NCBI GenBank assembly: GCA_007115705.1
Contig: QXEO01000817.1
Span: 1,408,500 to 1,472,499, forward strand
From: Dactylis glomerata
Taxonomy: Eukaryota; Streptophyta; Magnoliopsida; Poales; Poaceae
Reading direction: 5' to 3'
DNA: 64,000 nt
Part shown: positions 12,104-23,052 of the stretch, one piece after another
How the letters are laid out: every line of letters begins with the position of its first letter
How positions within the stretch are numbered: position 1 is the first letter of the stretch
Program-made: the position numbers and the translations under genes
Notes under the pieces: model-generated
Seen by the model: only the letters and a program-made list of their open reading frames with translations
Database searches by the model: none
What the model was told of the DNA's origin: nothing

Positions 12104-12406
12104 TGACGAGGGTTAACTCGACAAATGTCCTAGATGAAGGACTTAGGATCGGGGAGATAGGGCGTCGGATGAACTCGAAGGTAAAATCAGTCAAACAAGG
12201 TGCATATCGAAAGTAAACATGGGGTGTAAACCTGGCTTGCTTTCAATCTGTCCCTCACCGTCCTCTCCTGGCCCCTATATATAGGTGGTCAGGTTTCAAG
12301 GATCGGGAGGGATTCGATACAGATTATAATATCGATATATGACATGAACTCGTATTTCGACTAGTGTTACATCTGGGCCTAGCTTAACGGGCCTTAGGGG
12401 TACTCA
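12104..12406 (-). repeat. 5' LTR of E
   Basis: The 303 bp begin TGAGTACCCC and end CGTCA on the minus strand, next to the primer site. The palindromic TATA box CTATATATAG is at 12275-12284. No second copy is in the window, so the outer edge rests on the TG terminus and on the abrupt end of the Copia gag homology at 12407. Confidence 0.75.
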
Positions 12407-13724
12407 ACTGTCGAGCTCTATTATCTATACCCTTGTCACCCGTAGTGAGGGACAGGTACGAGTCAACAATGTTCTCGCCAAGAACGCTGATAACAGCACC
12501 TCTCATGAGGTTGTCGGCTTCCTCAAAAGCTTTCTCCTCAATAGGAGTAAGCTCTCTCTGAGGCTTGCCCTTAGATGCATCAAAGCATCTCATGGTGGTG
12601 AGCCATATGACGGTTCTTGCACGCCATCTCTTATAGTTGACGCCCTCGAAAACCGGGGGCTTCAGAGACGCGACATAGCCAACATGGGAAAATTGCCTAT
12701 GAAAAGCATAAGGTTTTTGGATTGTTGGAAAGATCAGCAATTTACTAGAAGATTTAATCCATGAAAAGAGTGAAGAAAAAATGGCAGTAAACATGGAAAT
12801 CAAACAAACCACGTTTACAAGAGAACGGTATGAACAAAGCATATCTAGCATATCTAAATCGATTGCTAGTTCGAGAAATTAAAGCACACAAGCGAAGATC
12901 GGGAAGACATACGGTGTTGGAGCCGGTGCGGATGCAGAACCACCGTTGGTGTTATCGTCAGGGAGAGACATGTCACCGAAGAGGTTGTCGATGTCGGGGA
13001 AGAAGTCCTCGTTGGGGAAGACGTCATCCTCGTGAGCGTCCGTGATGAAGAACTCGCCAGTAGTCGCGCAGAGCGCTCCCCAAATACCTTATCGCCTCTC
13101 TCCCGTACAGGATCGCAAGAGACCGGGTTCCGGAGGCCTACTATCCCGGCTCGCGGTGCACGCCGCAAGACGGAATGGGGAAGAATGTGAGGCAGCGCAA
13201 AGCTTTGGAGGCAGGAGGCAATGGTGGTTGTGTGCTGTGTGTTCGCAGAGAGGAGCGACCTCTCTTTTATAGCCACAGAGGGAGGCGAACAGGCATCGCA
13301 GGAGGTGAAACGAATAGCCAGAAGACGAACCGAACAGTCTCGTATTCATTTTCCACTCAGGCAAATCATTTCAGCTTCCACGTGACCGTTCAGTTCCATT
13401 GTCCAGTCATGCATGACAAAAAGAAAGGCTCGGCACCGAGGCACATTCTGCAAACCGCGGCACGCGTCGTGACGAGGCGAGGCGTGGCGAGGCGGCGATG
13501 GAGGAGGAGGAGCGCGCGTGAGAGAGCCTTCTTCTCACACACTCTTACCACAAGGGGAAGAGCTCACCTTATATGTTGGTCCAACTCCTTCTAAACTAGC
13601 AAGGTGGGACTAAACATTTGTCCCACCCCTTGTCATGCATGAATGGGCCACATGGGCCTCTAGGATTTAGGAATTATTGGACTTAGCATTTATAGGCTGG
13701 GCCAAAAAGGCCAAAAATCCAACA
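12407..13724 (-). mobile_element. Fragment G: 5' end of a Copia-type element
   Basis: On the minus strand the sequence begins TGTTGGATTTTTGGCC (13724), an LTR-like start. It passes a TATA box (TATAAAA, 13265-13271) and a GC-rich leader, then enters a Copia gag start. I found no tRNA-Met primer site, so the LTR end is unclear. E cuts the fragment at 12406. The flanking bases GAAAG (13725-13729) would be the TSD. Confidence 0.6.
12412..13042 (-). pseudogene. Copia gag N-terminus of G, split by a probable intron
   Basis: The minus strand reads KPPVFEGVNYKRWRARTVIW and TPIEEKAFEEADNLM, the N-terminal domain of Triticeae Copia gag (BARE/Angela-like). Upstream, an acidic stretch (about 13042-12913, DDVFPNEDFFPDIDNLFG) is in frame only if an intron with donor ACC/GTATGT (12912) and acceptor CATAG/GCAATT (12697) is removed; the join is phase-perfect. 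No ATG precedes the first exon in frame. Near the expected place is ACG, possibly a mutated start. BARE-type elements are known to splice gag RNA. The rest of gag is lost at the E insertion. Confidence 0.55.
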
Positions 13725-13900
13725 GAAAGTTCACATTGAGTTTAGATGTTACATCAGTCCATGATTTACTCAGGAAAAACACAAGTGAAATAAGAGATTC
13801 ATGGTTGATTGGCGGTGTAGTGGAAGTTCAAAAGATACACAAATCTCACACAAATTTGATTTTGAATTTTAGGTCAATTATGTAAAGTGCACGAAGGAAT
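13725..13900. other. Unassigned spacer
   Basis: AT-rich sequence between the Copia fragment and the SINE. I see no ORF, repeat or promoter. Confidence 0.5.
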
Positions 13901-13913
13901 TTAGGTCTGACGA

Positions 13914-14057
13914 AGAAGTGAGCCTAGCTCACATGGTTAGAGAAGTGAATGTACAACCCAGCCACCTGGGTTTAAGTCCGCATAGACGTAGATTTGGGTC
14001 CTTATTATTAAAAAAACACTATAGGGGCTTCCTCTACCATACTCCTTTCAAAAAAAG
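13914..14057 (+). mobile_element. tRNA-derived SINE with 13-bp target duplications
   Basis: A tRNA-like head carries an A box (TAGCTCACATGGTTA, about 13925-13939) and a B box (GGGTTTAAGTCCG, 13968-13980) at tRNA-like spacing. An unrelated body of about 75 bases and a short A-rich tail follow. It is flanked by TTAGGTCTGACGA (13901-13913) and TTAGGTCTCACGA (14058-14070), 12 of 13 identical, as expected for LINE-driven retroposition. It resembles grass Au/p-SINE elements in design; I do not assign a family. Confidence 0.75.
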
Positions 14058-14070
14058 TTAGGTCTCACGA

Positions 14071-14731
14071 GGTAAAGTGCGGGACACCGATTACCGGACG
14101 CCAATAGAATTATCTACTGAAGTAAACCTAACCTTAGCTTGAAATTTTCTCTCAAAGTCGCCAATTATCGTTGAACCATCGCTACAAATTTCCTCCTTGA
14201 CCAAGGTCCATCATTGCGTACTTCAAGGTTGGTGTAACTTGCGCCCTCATGTTTTCGTATGATTGCGAGCACACACACACACACACACACACATGGTTTC
14301 CATAGTAGCAAGAAGAAAATGAACTTCAAAGGAGTCGACACAAATGTATGAAGGTCGTCAATTTATCTTTACTTTTGAAATAATAATGAAGAAGTTTGTG
14401 GTGGCCTTATGGAAAGTCCGAAATTGTCTCTAATTTGAGAGACGTATGTTGAGTAGTGTGAAAAAATGGTCTAGGATCATGTGATGAAAACCATGTGCAA
14501 ACCTACTCAAGCCTTGCTCCTGGATAACCGCCTACCTTTTTAATCCGTACAAGAGGCAAACTGTTGAGGAGTTGTGTAGTGAACCGACAAAGCGTGCCTT
14601 TAACACTTTTTTTACCGGGGAGACCCCCCTACGGTGTAATTTTATATGGACAATATGCACAAGGAGGATCAACAAGCTCAAATTTAACAATTACATCAAG
14701 GAGGAAAAATGGAAGCTATGCTTGACCATAT
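14071..14731. other. Unassigned sequence, probably LINE 3' UTR in its right half
   Basis: No ORF or known repeat apart from the microsatellite. The right half lies directly downstream (minus strand) of the LINE coding end and may be its 3' UTR. No clear poly(A) was found. Confidence 0.4.
14270..14293. repeat. (CA)12 microsatellite
   Basis: Uninterrupted CA dinucleotides; likely polymorphic. Confidence 0.97.
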
Positions 14732-15001
14732 CTAAGTGAAGCGAGAAAGCATCCAATCTAGCATAGGTTGGACTAGGTCTTCTTTGAGTCTATATTTGTG
14801 AAGGTGTAGGTCATGTTTAAACCTAACATTCCACCTGGCATGTTCAGCATGCTGAAACCGAAAGATCAGGTCATTTCTATCCTTCCAGATATTCCAAGCC
14901 GCGCATATAAATACCTCCATAAAGCAAGGGCCTAGAAACAAGCTTCTAGCTCTTTGAATTCGCTGGCACCTTTAGCACTTGTCTACATATATTAATCGAT
15001 T
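14732..15001 (-). pseudogene. 3' end of a LINE ORF2 (fragment)
   Basis: The minus strand reads FMEVFICAAWNIWKDRNDLI and ends at a stop at 14732. This is the C-terminal part of plant L1-type reverse-transcriptase polyproteins, where FMEVF..AAWNIWK.RN is typical. RT and endonuclease are missing. Element C inserted immediately upstream, with its TSD starting at 15002. I could not follow the LINE frame on the other side of C (42994 onward), so the break may be older. Confidence 0.6.
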
Positions 15002-15006
15002 CAATG

Positions 15007-15561
15007 TGTTGGGATATACCAAATGGGTATACCAGCGACGTAGTCCTAAACCAGCAAGCCAAGGTGGCCCATCAGGGGTGGTATGGCAGATTGCCTACTG
15101 GGCGGACCAGTTGCTGGAGATACCACGGCGGTACTGGACGCAGGCGCTTATGGCGGATCCGAAGACAGGCCCATGGCGGGTTGCCTTGTAGTACACGCAT
15201 AGGACTTAGTCTAGGACTCCAAGTTGTATCCGCTCCGGTACCAACGTGTAGCCCACGCCAGGCGCCTTTATAAGCCGGCGTGGAGGAGCCTTTGAGGCAC
15301 GACTTAGCCATAAGGGCAGAAGACACAATAGCTAGGTTTATGGCCAATCGCATAGCAAAATAGCCGACCTCCTCATTGTAACCGAGCACTTGTTGCCATA
15401 TAGTGAATTATAGCAGCACGTAGGGTCTCGCCACCGTTGCGGGATCTGAAGCTGGGTAAACTCGTGCTACCACCGTCCCGGATCGCTCCGCCGTGTTCAC
15501 CCCCTTCCACAAACTGCCATACCCCTACCTCTATGGCAGATCTGTTGACGAAACCACGACA
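15007..15561 (+). repeat. 5' LTR of C
   Basis: Direct repeat of 42433-42988, beginning TGTTGGGATAT and ending ACGACA, with a TATAA box at 15269-15273. Confidence 0.93.
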
Positions 15562-15563
15562 GT

Positions 15564-15581
15564 TGGCTCCCACCATGGGGC
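15564..15581 (+). other. Primer-binding site of C
   Basis: TGGCTCCCACCATGGGGC lies two bases after the 5' LTR. It has the form of plant Gypsy primer sites of the TGGCGCCCACCNTGGGGC type. I do not assign the tRNA. Confidence 0.7.
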
Positions 15582-15703
15582 AAAGCGCGTAAGGAGCGCG
15601 GATCCAGGAGGGATCCGCCTTCGCAGGCATCAGCGACACCGTCGCCATCGGGCGCGTCCTCTACGATTCCGGCTTCCCCATTGTCCCAGCGGATAACCTC
15701 TGG

Positions 15704-18700
15704 GTGCCGGCTAGAGAAGACCCCGCTCGATTCACCGTCGTTCCGATCGGAGATATCCATATCTTCATTGGAGAGACAAACCCTACCCCCGCTATGGAAA
15801 CCAATTTCCGGCAGATTGGTATGGCCGAAACCCCCAAACGGACCGCTTTTGAGCTGGATACGGAGGAGGACTCATCTGATCTGGAACTTCCTAAGTTACC
15901 TAGATCGGATCTAAAAAACAACCCCACCCAGCCCGCCCTAGAGGAAGAGAAAGTGGTGGAAGACCGCTGTGAATCCGCCATGAGCAACCTGGCGTTAGAC
16001 ACACCGCGGTACTGCCTTGTTGCGTTCGCAGGTATCACTTCGGGATCTACCTCCAATGGAGAAGATAACCCAGGTGAATCCATCCTAGAGGCACTTAACG
16101 AAAGTGGTGAATCGGATGACTGGGATAGCAAAGGCTATGATTATGATCATTATGACGCCACCATGAGAAGGATCGAGGCAGAATTAGCTCAGCAGGCACT
16201 TGAAGAGCAGAACGCAGCCGCCAAACAGGTGTTCGTGACCAGCAAAGGAGATGACGCTGGGCAGACAACCGGTGATCCGCCATCTCTGGCAGCCCATGAC
16301 GGAGATGCCGGCAAAGAGCAGGGTAACCCGCCACAAGCCGCCGATCCTGCCACGGAATAGCTTCCTGAGATCCAGGGCGGCCCCAGGCCTCTGCAACCCG
16401 CCATCAACGAGGTCCAGCACCCAGAAGACTTCACGACCCCGCTGGACAAGGTCGTCTATGGAACTCTGGCAGATCCAATCACCCCTGACTATGTCAGGGA
16501 CGTGCACGATCTCGAGAAGAAAAGACGGGCACTCCTCAAGGAAGCAAAGCGAGTCGAGAAGCTGGGCCAACAGCTTGATGGCGACATTGCCAAAGCTCAA
16601 GACACGCTGAAGCGCGCGAGGAACATGGAGGAGAAGTACGTTACTCTCATCCAGAACCAGATGAACGAGGGAGGCGACCCGCAGCTGGTACGAAACCTTA
16701 AGTTCACCGTACCAACCGCGGAAACTCTGGCCAAGATGTATATCAAGAATCCGCCATATATGGACAAGAACCGCGATGAAGTCAGGGCTACGCCCATTGA
16801 AAACATCGTGGCTGCAAAGGAGCTATTGGAGCATAATAAGAGCCCAGCAGCCCTAGAGATGGCGGTGAAACTGATGACCAAAGCATTGGTGCAGCAGGAG
16901 AAGGCCACGTCATCATGATGGCTCGAATCTAATCCCGCGCTATGCAGGTCCAGCACTGCCTCTAAAGCTCGGGGGGGCTGGCAATTATGGTACGCGTCCT
17001 GATAACGAATCTCATACCGGATCCTCAGAAATCCGAAGAAGAGAAGCTCGCAACCGGGCAGATGCCATCCCAATATCCTCCGATGACAAACCAAATGGCA
17101 AAGGCCCACAGAGAAATCCATCACCACCTCACAAGAACTACCCTGCCTATGGATACCAGCAAGACAACGCTGCTCCCCGCCATAAGACCAACATGCCGCC
17201 ACCAAAGTATAAGACGTTTGAAGTCCCAAAGGGAGGAATCGTCATACGCGACAATGATGGCAAGAGAGGACGAAGTCGTGACGCTGGACGCAGAGACGAT
17301 CCACCACGACGGGAAGCCATCAAAGACGACGGATCCAAGCGAAGGGAATGATCTCGCCATGACGACGGCGCACACCGCGGCGGCGACAAAGATAAGCATC
17401 GCTCCTCTCGCCACCACGATGACAAAGGGCAAGGCTCCCGCCGCCATAACGACGATCCATCTTCACGAAGAGCAGAGGGAAGCCGTCGTAGCGGCAAAGA
17501 TCAATCGCAGGACGGCGAGAGTAAAAGACGACGTGATCCTTCGCCATCCCCACCAGGCAGCCCCCATGGCGGCGGCGGTGGCGGTGGTGGACCAGCAAAA
17601 TCACGCAACTCTCGCAAAGATCCGCAGGACCAGAAGCCCTACGACGCGCGTACCCACCTAAACGAGATTGCCAAGTCTCAAACAGCCTTCTTCCTCGGCC
17701 CAAAGTGCTTTGGACAGCGGATCCGTGATGAGCCCATCCCACATGGGTTCAAGATCGAGAAAAATATCCGCCAGTACAATGGAGTCGATAGGCCTCTAAC
17801 TTGGCTGCAAGACTACTTCAATGCAGTGCAGTTCGCTGGGGGATCACCCAACGTTGCTGTCCGCTATCTGCCCCTGATGCTATCCGGCACTGCGCGGCAG
17901 TGGATCAACGACTTGGCATAAAATTCCATCCAAACCTGGTTCGATATGCAAACTGCGTTCACCTAAAACTTCGAGGGGACTTACAAGAGACCCCATAACA
18001 TTGGTGACCTCCAAAGGTGCCGACGGGCTGACGACGAGACCTCCCGAACTTTCCTCGCGCGATGGCTAGATATGAAGAACTCCTGTGAAGGGGTTACCAA
18101 CGAATCCGCCATCCTCGCGTTCATCGACAGTTTGGAGAAAGGCCAACTGCTCCGCCATCGCCTGTTGCGGGAAAGGAATGAGGGGAAACTAACCCTAAAT
18201 TCCATGATCACCATCACAAGCAATTACGCGGCCGCCGACGATGACGCCCGCGAATCTCTGAAGGCTTCCGCCATCCAGAATACTGGGAAACGGAACAACA
18301 GCAATAAACGAAAGAATCTGCCAGAAGAACAACAAACTCTGGATATGGTGGCCACAACCTTCGCTGACAAGGGTCCAAGCAGCTAGCGCGGCAGGGGACG
18401 CGGTACTAGTAGTGGCCAGCCACGGAGCTCTACAGCTCCAGCTTCGGCGACATCCGCCCCCGTGTCCTACGATGAATACCGCGATATGCCATGTTTCGCC
18501 CATCGCGACGCTTCAGGGAAGTGCAATCACACCAACCGGAACTGCAAATTTGTCAACGACCTCAAGGCGGATCAAGAAGCTGGCTTCAAGCGCAACCGGC
18601 GGCAATGGCCTCGTGGCAAAGGAAAAGCGGACAAAGACAAGGAGTCCAAGGATGGCAGTGACATGGATGAAGACCCTGCGCCCAAACCCGCCGAAAAGGC

Positions 18701-19538
18701 AGAGGGTGATGCTGGCAAGGGCAACCCAATCAAAAACAAAAAAGGAGCCTTTCATACATTCCTTGGACCCCCCACGGCTAAGGCACAGAGAGCCGCAACG
18801 CGCTCCCTCAATGCCACCGTGCCAAAAATCTGCCAGTACGTCCGATGGTCCAAAGTACCGGTGCACTGGAGCCGCGATGATCATCCAGAGCACATCCCAA
18901 ATGGATATTACGCCATGGTGGTATGCCCTGTAATCCACGGCTACGAGTTCTCCAAATGCTTAATGGATGGCGGCAGCAGCTTGAACATCATGTACGCGGA
19001 AACTCTGACAAAACTTGGCCTTACCAAAACCCAACTCCGCCATAGCGCTGTCACCTTTTATGGAGTGGTTCCTGGTTGCCAGGCTAAGTCCCTCGGGTCC
19101 ATCACCCTCAAGGTTGCCTTCGGCAGTGAAGAAAATTACCGAGAAGAGCCTATAACCTTTGAGGTGGTCCCATTCAAAAGTACATACCACGTGATCTTCG
19201 GCCGCCCCGCCTTCCACAGCTTCCATGCCAGGCCATGTTACATCTACAATCAGCTGAAGATGCTAGGACCAGATGGCATAATCACCGTTTATGGCAGCTT
19301 CAGAAAGGCAAAGGAGTGCGAGGAAGGAGAAGCCGCTTTCACGGAAGCAGTTTTTTTCGGCGAGGAGTTCAAAGAAATCCATGCCGCAACGGATCCCGCG
19401 GAGATGCCGGCATCCAAGCAAGAGGTTTCCGCCTCCCCGCCCACCTTCAAGCCTACAGTTGATACAAAACAGGTGGAACTTGTCGCTGGCGATGCCGCCA
19501 AGACCACCTCCATTGGGACAAATCTGTCCCCCAAATAG
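15704..19538 (+). pseudogene. gag-protease polyprotein of C (broken)
   Basis: The first ATG is at 15704. Frame 2 runs to a run of seven Gs (16971-16977), where one extra G moves the reading to frame 0. In-frame stops are at 16358, 16916, 17349, 17919, 17964, 18384 and 19536. Order: acidic N-terminal part; coiled coil (about 16500-16650); Arg/Asp-rich linker (17000-17640); Ty3/Gypsy gag core (17690-18250: GPKCFG...YKRPHNIGDLQRC); Cys/His segment (CFAHRDASGKCNHTNRNC, about 18490-18545); aspartic protease with the active-site region reading LMDGGSSLNIM (about 18958-18990) and the conserved downstream VIFGRPAFHSF (about 19190). The DGGS in place of DTGS is common in plant Gypsy proteases. Confidence 0.88.
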
Positions 19539-19550
19539 GAAAGCGCGCTC

Positions 19551-20462
19551 GTCGAGTTCCTCCGTGAGAACCGGGACATCTTCGCATGGCAGCCATCTGA
19601 CATGACAGGTGTACCTAGGGAACTTGCCGAGCACGCCCTACAGATAAAGCCATGAGACGCTTCGGAGATGAAAAGCACCGCGCCATAGCAAAGGAATTTT
19701 CCAAGCTACTGAAAGCAGGCTTCATCAAAGAAGTGATCCATACTAAGTGGGTGGCGAATCCTGTGCTAGTTCCTAAGAAAAACACAAAAGTTCTGCGCAT
19801 GTGTGTAGATTACACTGGCCTGAACAAAGCGTGTCCAAAAGACCCTTTCCCCTTGCCTCGCATTGACCAAGTCATTGACTCGACGGCGGGATCGGAGATA
19901 CTATGTTTCTTAGATGCCTACTCAGGATACCACCAGATCAAGATGAAAGAGTCCGATCAGCTCGCTACGTCGTTCGTAACACCTTATGGCACATATTGCT
20001 ATGTCACAATGCCATTCGGTCTGAAAAACGCGGGAGCAACGTATCAGCGCACCATGCAGAAGTGCCTGGCGGATCAAATTGGACGAAACATCCATGCATA
20101 TGTGGATGACATCGCCGTTATGTCTAAGAAGCAAGATGGCCTTATAGCGGATTTGCAAGAGACCTTCGACAATCTGAGGAAGTACAACATGATGCTCAAC
20201 CCCACGAAGTGCGTCTTCGGGGTACCAGCTGGACAACTTTTGGGATTCATCGTCTCCCACCGCGGAATTGAGGTCAACCCGGAGAAGATCAAGGCAATCC
20301 TCGACATCTCCCGGCCCAAAGACTTAAAAGATGTACAGTGACTCACAGGCTGCGTGGCAGCAGTGAGCAGATTTATCAGTCGTCTTGGCGAGAAGGCTTT
20401 GCCACTCTACAAGCTGACGAAGAAATCAGACGAATTCATCTGGACCGACGAGGCAGACGATG
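19551..20462 (+). pseudogene. Reverse transcriptase domain of C, interrupted by B
   Basis: After the TAG at 19536 the sequence continues ALVEFLRENRDIFAWQPSDM. A short deletion near 19640-19650 removes the segment that normally joins it to RRFGDEKHRAIAKEF. The RT core is open from 19652: WVANPVLVPKK, LRMCVDYTGLNKACPKD, FLDAYSGYHQI, VTMPFGLKNAGATYQR, and the catalytic AYVDD at 20098-20112. A TGA at 20339 stands where VQWLTGC is usual. The frame continues to 20462, where B is inserted. Coding resumes at 35754; removing B and one 5-bp TSD (15,291 bases, a multiple of 3) keeps the frame. Confidence 0.92.
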
Positions 20463-20481
20463 TGATACGTCTCCAACGTAT

Positions 20482-22047
20482 TGATACATCTCCAACGTAT
20501 CCATAATTTTTGATGCTCCATGCTTGTTTTTACACCATTTGCCTTGTGTTTCGTTACACTTCGTGGCGTTTTTATGCGATTTCCGGAACTAACCTATTAA
20601 CAAGTGCCACAGTGCCAGTTCCCTGTTTTCTGCTGTTTTTGTGTTTCAGAAGTGATACACAGGAAATATACTCAGAATTTGACGAAACCACATCCTGAAG
20701 TCTTATTTTTCCCGGGAGCATCCAGACATCCGAAGAGAGGAAGGAGAGGGGCCACATGCCACCCTCACATAGGGCTGGCGCGGCCCAGGCCCTGGCCGCG
20801 CCACCCCTGTGTGAGGAGGCCTGGGGCCACCTCTGACGACGCCCCTTCGCCTATATAAAGCCTCGGGACGAAAAACCCTAAAGGAATCAGCAATTTTCCA
20901 GAAAGAGTTCCGTAGCTCCGCCGCCATCGCCGACGAATTTCGGGGGACAGAAGTCTCTGTTCCGGCACCCTGCCGGGACGGGGAAGTGCCCCCGGAGCCA
21001 TCTCCATCGATCTCCGTCGCCGTCTCCGCCGTCTCCATCGACCTCACCGCCATCTCCATCAACCTTGCTTTCTCCTATGATGAGGAGGGAGTAGTTCATC
21101 CCCGGGGCTAAGGGCTCTACCGGTAGCTATGTGGTTCACCTCTCTCTCCCATGATGTGATCTTTATGTGATCGTGAGCTTTGTATCATGTTGAACAAGTA
21201 GATGTTATTATTCAGATATTATGCTACTCCTATGCTTAATTATTATAGTGTACTCTAGTGATGTTATTAAAGTAATCTATTCCTCCTGCCATGGTGTAAC
21301 GGTGACAGTGCGTGCATCGTGGTGGTACTTGGTTTAGGCTATGATTGTGATCTGTTGTGGATTATGAGAGTAATTATTACTATGATAGTATTGAGTGATC
21401 TATTCCTCCTTTCATGGTGTAAAGTTGACAGTGTGTGCACCGTGTTAGTACTTGGTCTAAGTTGCAATAATATCTATCTTGAGTTGTGCTTCGATTTGGA
21501 TATCTCTATGAGTGGTGTTTGTCAAGTACTTGATGAACTTTAAGGGGTGCTTCTGTATCCACTACACAATGATTAGTGTTATTCAATAGGAGAGTAATTC
21601 AGAGTACCATAGTGGAGAGAAGTTATTTATTTGTTCATTCATGTTATATTGTTGGGAGTGTGTCCACTAGTGAAAGTATGATCCCTAGGCCTTGTTTCCA
21701 AGCATTGCATACCGTTTACTTCCTGTTTTGTTACTTGTTTGCTCGCAGCGATATTTATTTCACATCACGTTTGCTACTTATAATCATCACTACTACTTGT
21801 ATTTCACTATCTCTACGCCGAACTAGTGCACCTATACATCTGACAAGTGTATTTGGTGTGTTGGGGACACAAGAGACTTTCTGTATCATAATTGCAGGGT
21901 TGTTAGAGAGGGATAGCTTTGACCTCTTCCTCCCTGAGTTCGATAAACCTTGGGTGATCCACTTAAGGGAAACTTGCTGCTGTTCTACAAACCTCTGCAC
22001 TTGGAGGCCCAACAAGTGTCTACAAGAATAGAAGTGCATAGACATCA
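20482..22047 (+). repeat. 5' LTR of A
   Basis: Begins TGATACATCTCC (CATC versus CGTC in the 3' copy) and ends GACATCA. TATATAAA box at 20852-20859. The first ~450 bases are related to the B and D LTRs; the remainder largely is not. Confidence 0.95.
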
Positions 22048-22057
22048 AGCTCTTTTC

Positions 22058-22075
22058 TGGCGCCGTTGCCGGGGA
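22058..22075 (+). other. Primer-binding site of A (tRNA-Asp)
   Basis: TGGCGCCGTTGCCGGGGA, 10 bases after the 5' LTR, is a perfect complement of the tRNA-Asp 3' end. Confidence 0.93.
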
Positions 22076-22187
22076 GGTAAGGTAAAAGGTACTCGCATCC
22101 TCCTGTGTGTGTGCTCGAAGTTATTTCCTTTAGATTCTGCAATTACATCTTTTTGTTTCTTGTTTTTATTTTCACTAGTTAGGCTTA

Positions 22188-23036
22188 ATGGAAAACAAAG
22201 AGTTCTGTAGTCTTTTTCCTGAGTTTAGATATGAAGTGTTTGAAGAGAAAATTAAAAAACCTTTGGAGCTTAATTTGCATGCTAATAGTGTTGTTAGTAT
22301 GAATGCTTTGAACACCGTTGTTGATAATGCTATAGAAAAGTCTAAGCTTGGGGAAGCTGGTTTTGTTAAGCATGATATTTTTAGTTCCCCAGCTTTAGTG
22401 GAGAAAGTTTGCTCTGATAATATTTTATCTCCCATATATGATGTTCCTTCTTATGATGATATGTTTGAAGAATATGCTTTGCGAAATAGTTGCTCTCTAG
22501 CTTGTGATGATACTAAACCTCTAGTTTATGATGGCTATGATGATAAGTATAATATTTTCAGTTCACCTACTATTGAGGATAAAATTAGTTATGATTACAA
22601 TATGCCTCCTATTTATGATGATTATGGTGATGAGAATAATTATTCTGTTGAATCTGCTCCTACTACTATTGTTCCTGTGGTGAGTATTAATTCTTTTATG
22701 CATGTGGCTCATGATAGGGATGCTTTATGTGATAGTTATATTGTTAGTTCTATTCATGATGCTACTGAAAGTTATTATGAGAGAGGGAAACATGGTTTGA
22801 TGGATCTCAACAATATTAAGTTTCCCCTCTTTATGTTGCAAATCTTGAAGTGGCACTTGTTTTATCTATCCATGCTTGCTACTATGTGCCTCGTTGATTT
22901 ATTTTCTTACAAGATTCCTATGCATAGGAAGTGGTTCAGATATAAATGTTTTTCACATTTGCTTTTTGATGCTCTCTATTGCTTTAAGTTCCTATATGGC
23001 GCCTTTGCCTCAAGCTCTTATATGGCGCCCACATGA
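22188..23036 (+). CDS. 282-residue protein of unknown function carried by A
   Basis: An intact ORF in the sense orientation, starting 112 bases after the primer site. I do not recognise it. Residues 1-75 are charged and Asn-rich. Residues about 75-165 are very acidic and Tyr-rich, with repeated short motifs of the IYDD/VYDG/SYDD kind and two FSSP units. Residues about 205-282 are hydrophobic with several Phe/Leu-rich stretches that could span a membrane, and Cys near the end. There is no zinc knuckle, gag core or enzyme motif. It takes the place that gag-protease has in B. An intact frame of this length in an element with 2% LTR divergence hints at past selection. Capture of a host gene or extreme gag divergence are alternatives. 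Confidence 0.6.
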   Translation: MENKEFCSLFPEFRYEVFEEKIKKPLELNLHANSVVSMNALNTVVDNAIEKSKLGEAGFVKHDIFSSPALVEKVCSDNILSPIYDVPSYDDMFEEYALRNSCSLACDDTKPLVYDGYDDKYNIFSSPTIEDKISYDYNMPPIYDDYGDENNYSVESAPTTIVPVVSINSFMHVAHDRDALCDSYIVSSIHDATESYYERGKHGLMDLNNIKFPLFMLQILKWHLFYLSMLATMCLVDLFSYKIPMHRKWFRYKCFSHLLFDALYCFKFLYGAFASSSYMAPT

Positions 23037-23052
23037 GCATCTTTGCAAATTA

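Larger units (their letters stand above)
2124..12406 (-). mobile_element. Element E: degenerate Gypsy retrotransposon, split by D and F
   Basis: E reads on the minus strand from its 5' LTR (12104-12406) through a primer site (12084-12101) and gag/protease (12066 down to 9278). It is interrupted by D (2215-9272 plus TSD) and resumes at 2209-2124 with the protease-RT linker. F then cuts it again. Gag has the plant Ty3/Gypsy retrotransposon-gag fold and resembles that of element C, so a Tat-like lineage is likely. RT and integrase are not in the window. The possible target duplication next to the LTR is ACTGT (12407-12411); its partner is outside. Confidence 0.8.

Noticed and set aside
13921..13992. 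A tRNA gene
   Set aside because: A and B boxes are present but the acceptor stem does not pair and the body continues into a SINE tail with flanking duplications.
17121..17742. Minus-strand ORFs opposite the C gag linker
   Set aside because: Shadows of the Arg/Asp-rich gag linker. Unlike 38803-41881, they show no splice-linked continuity or domain.
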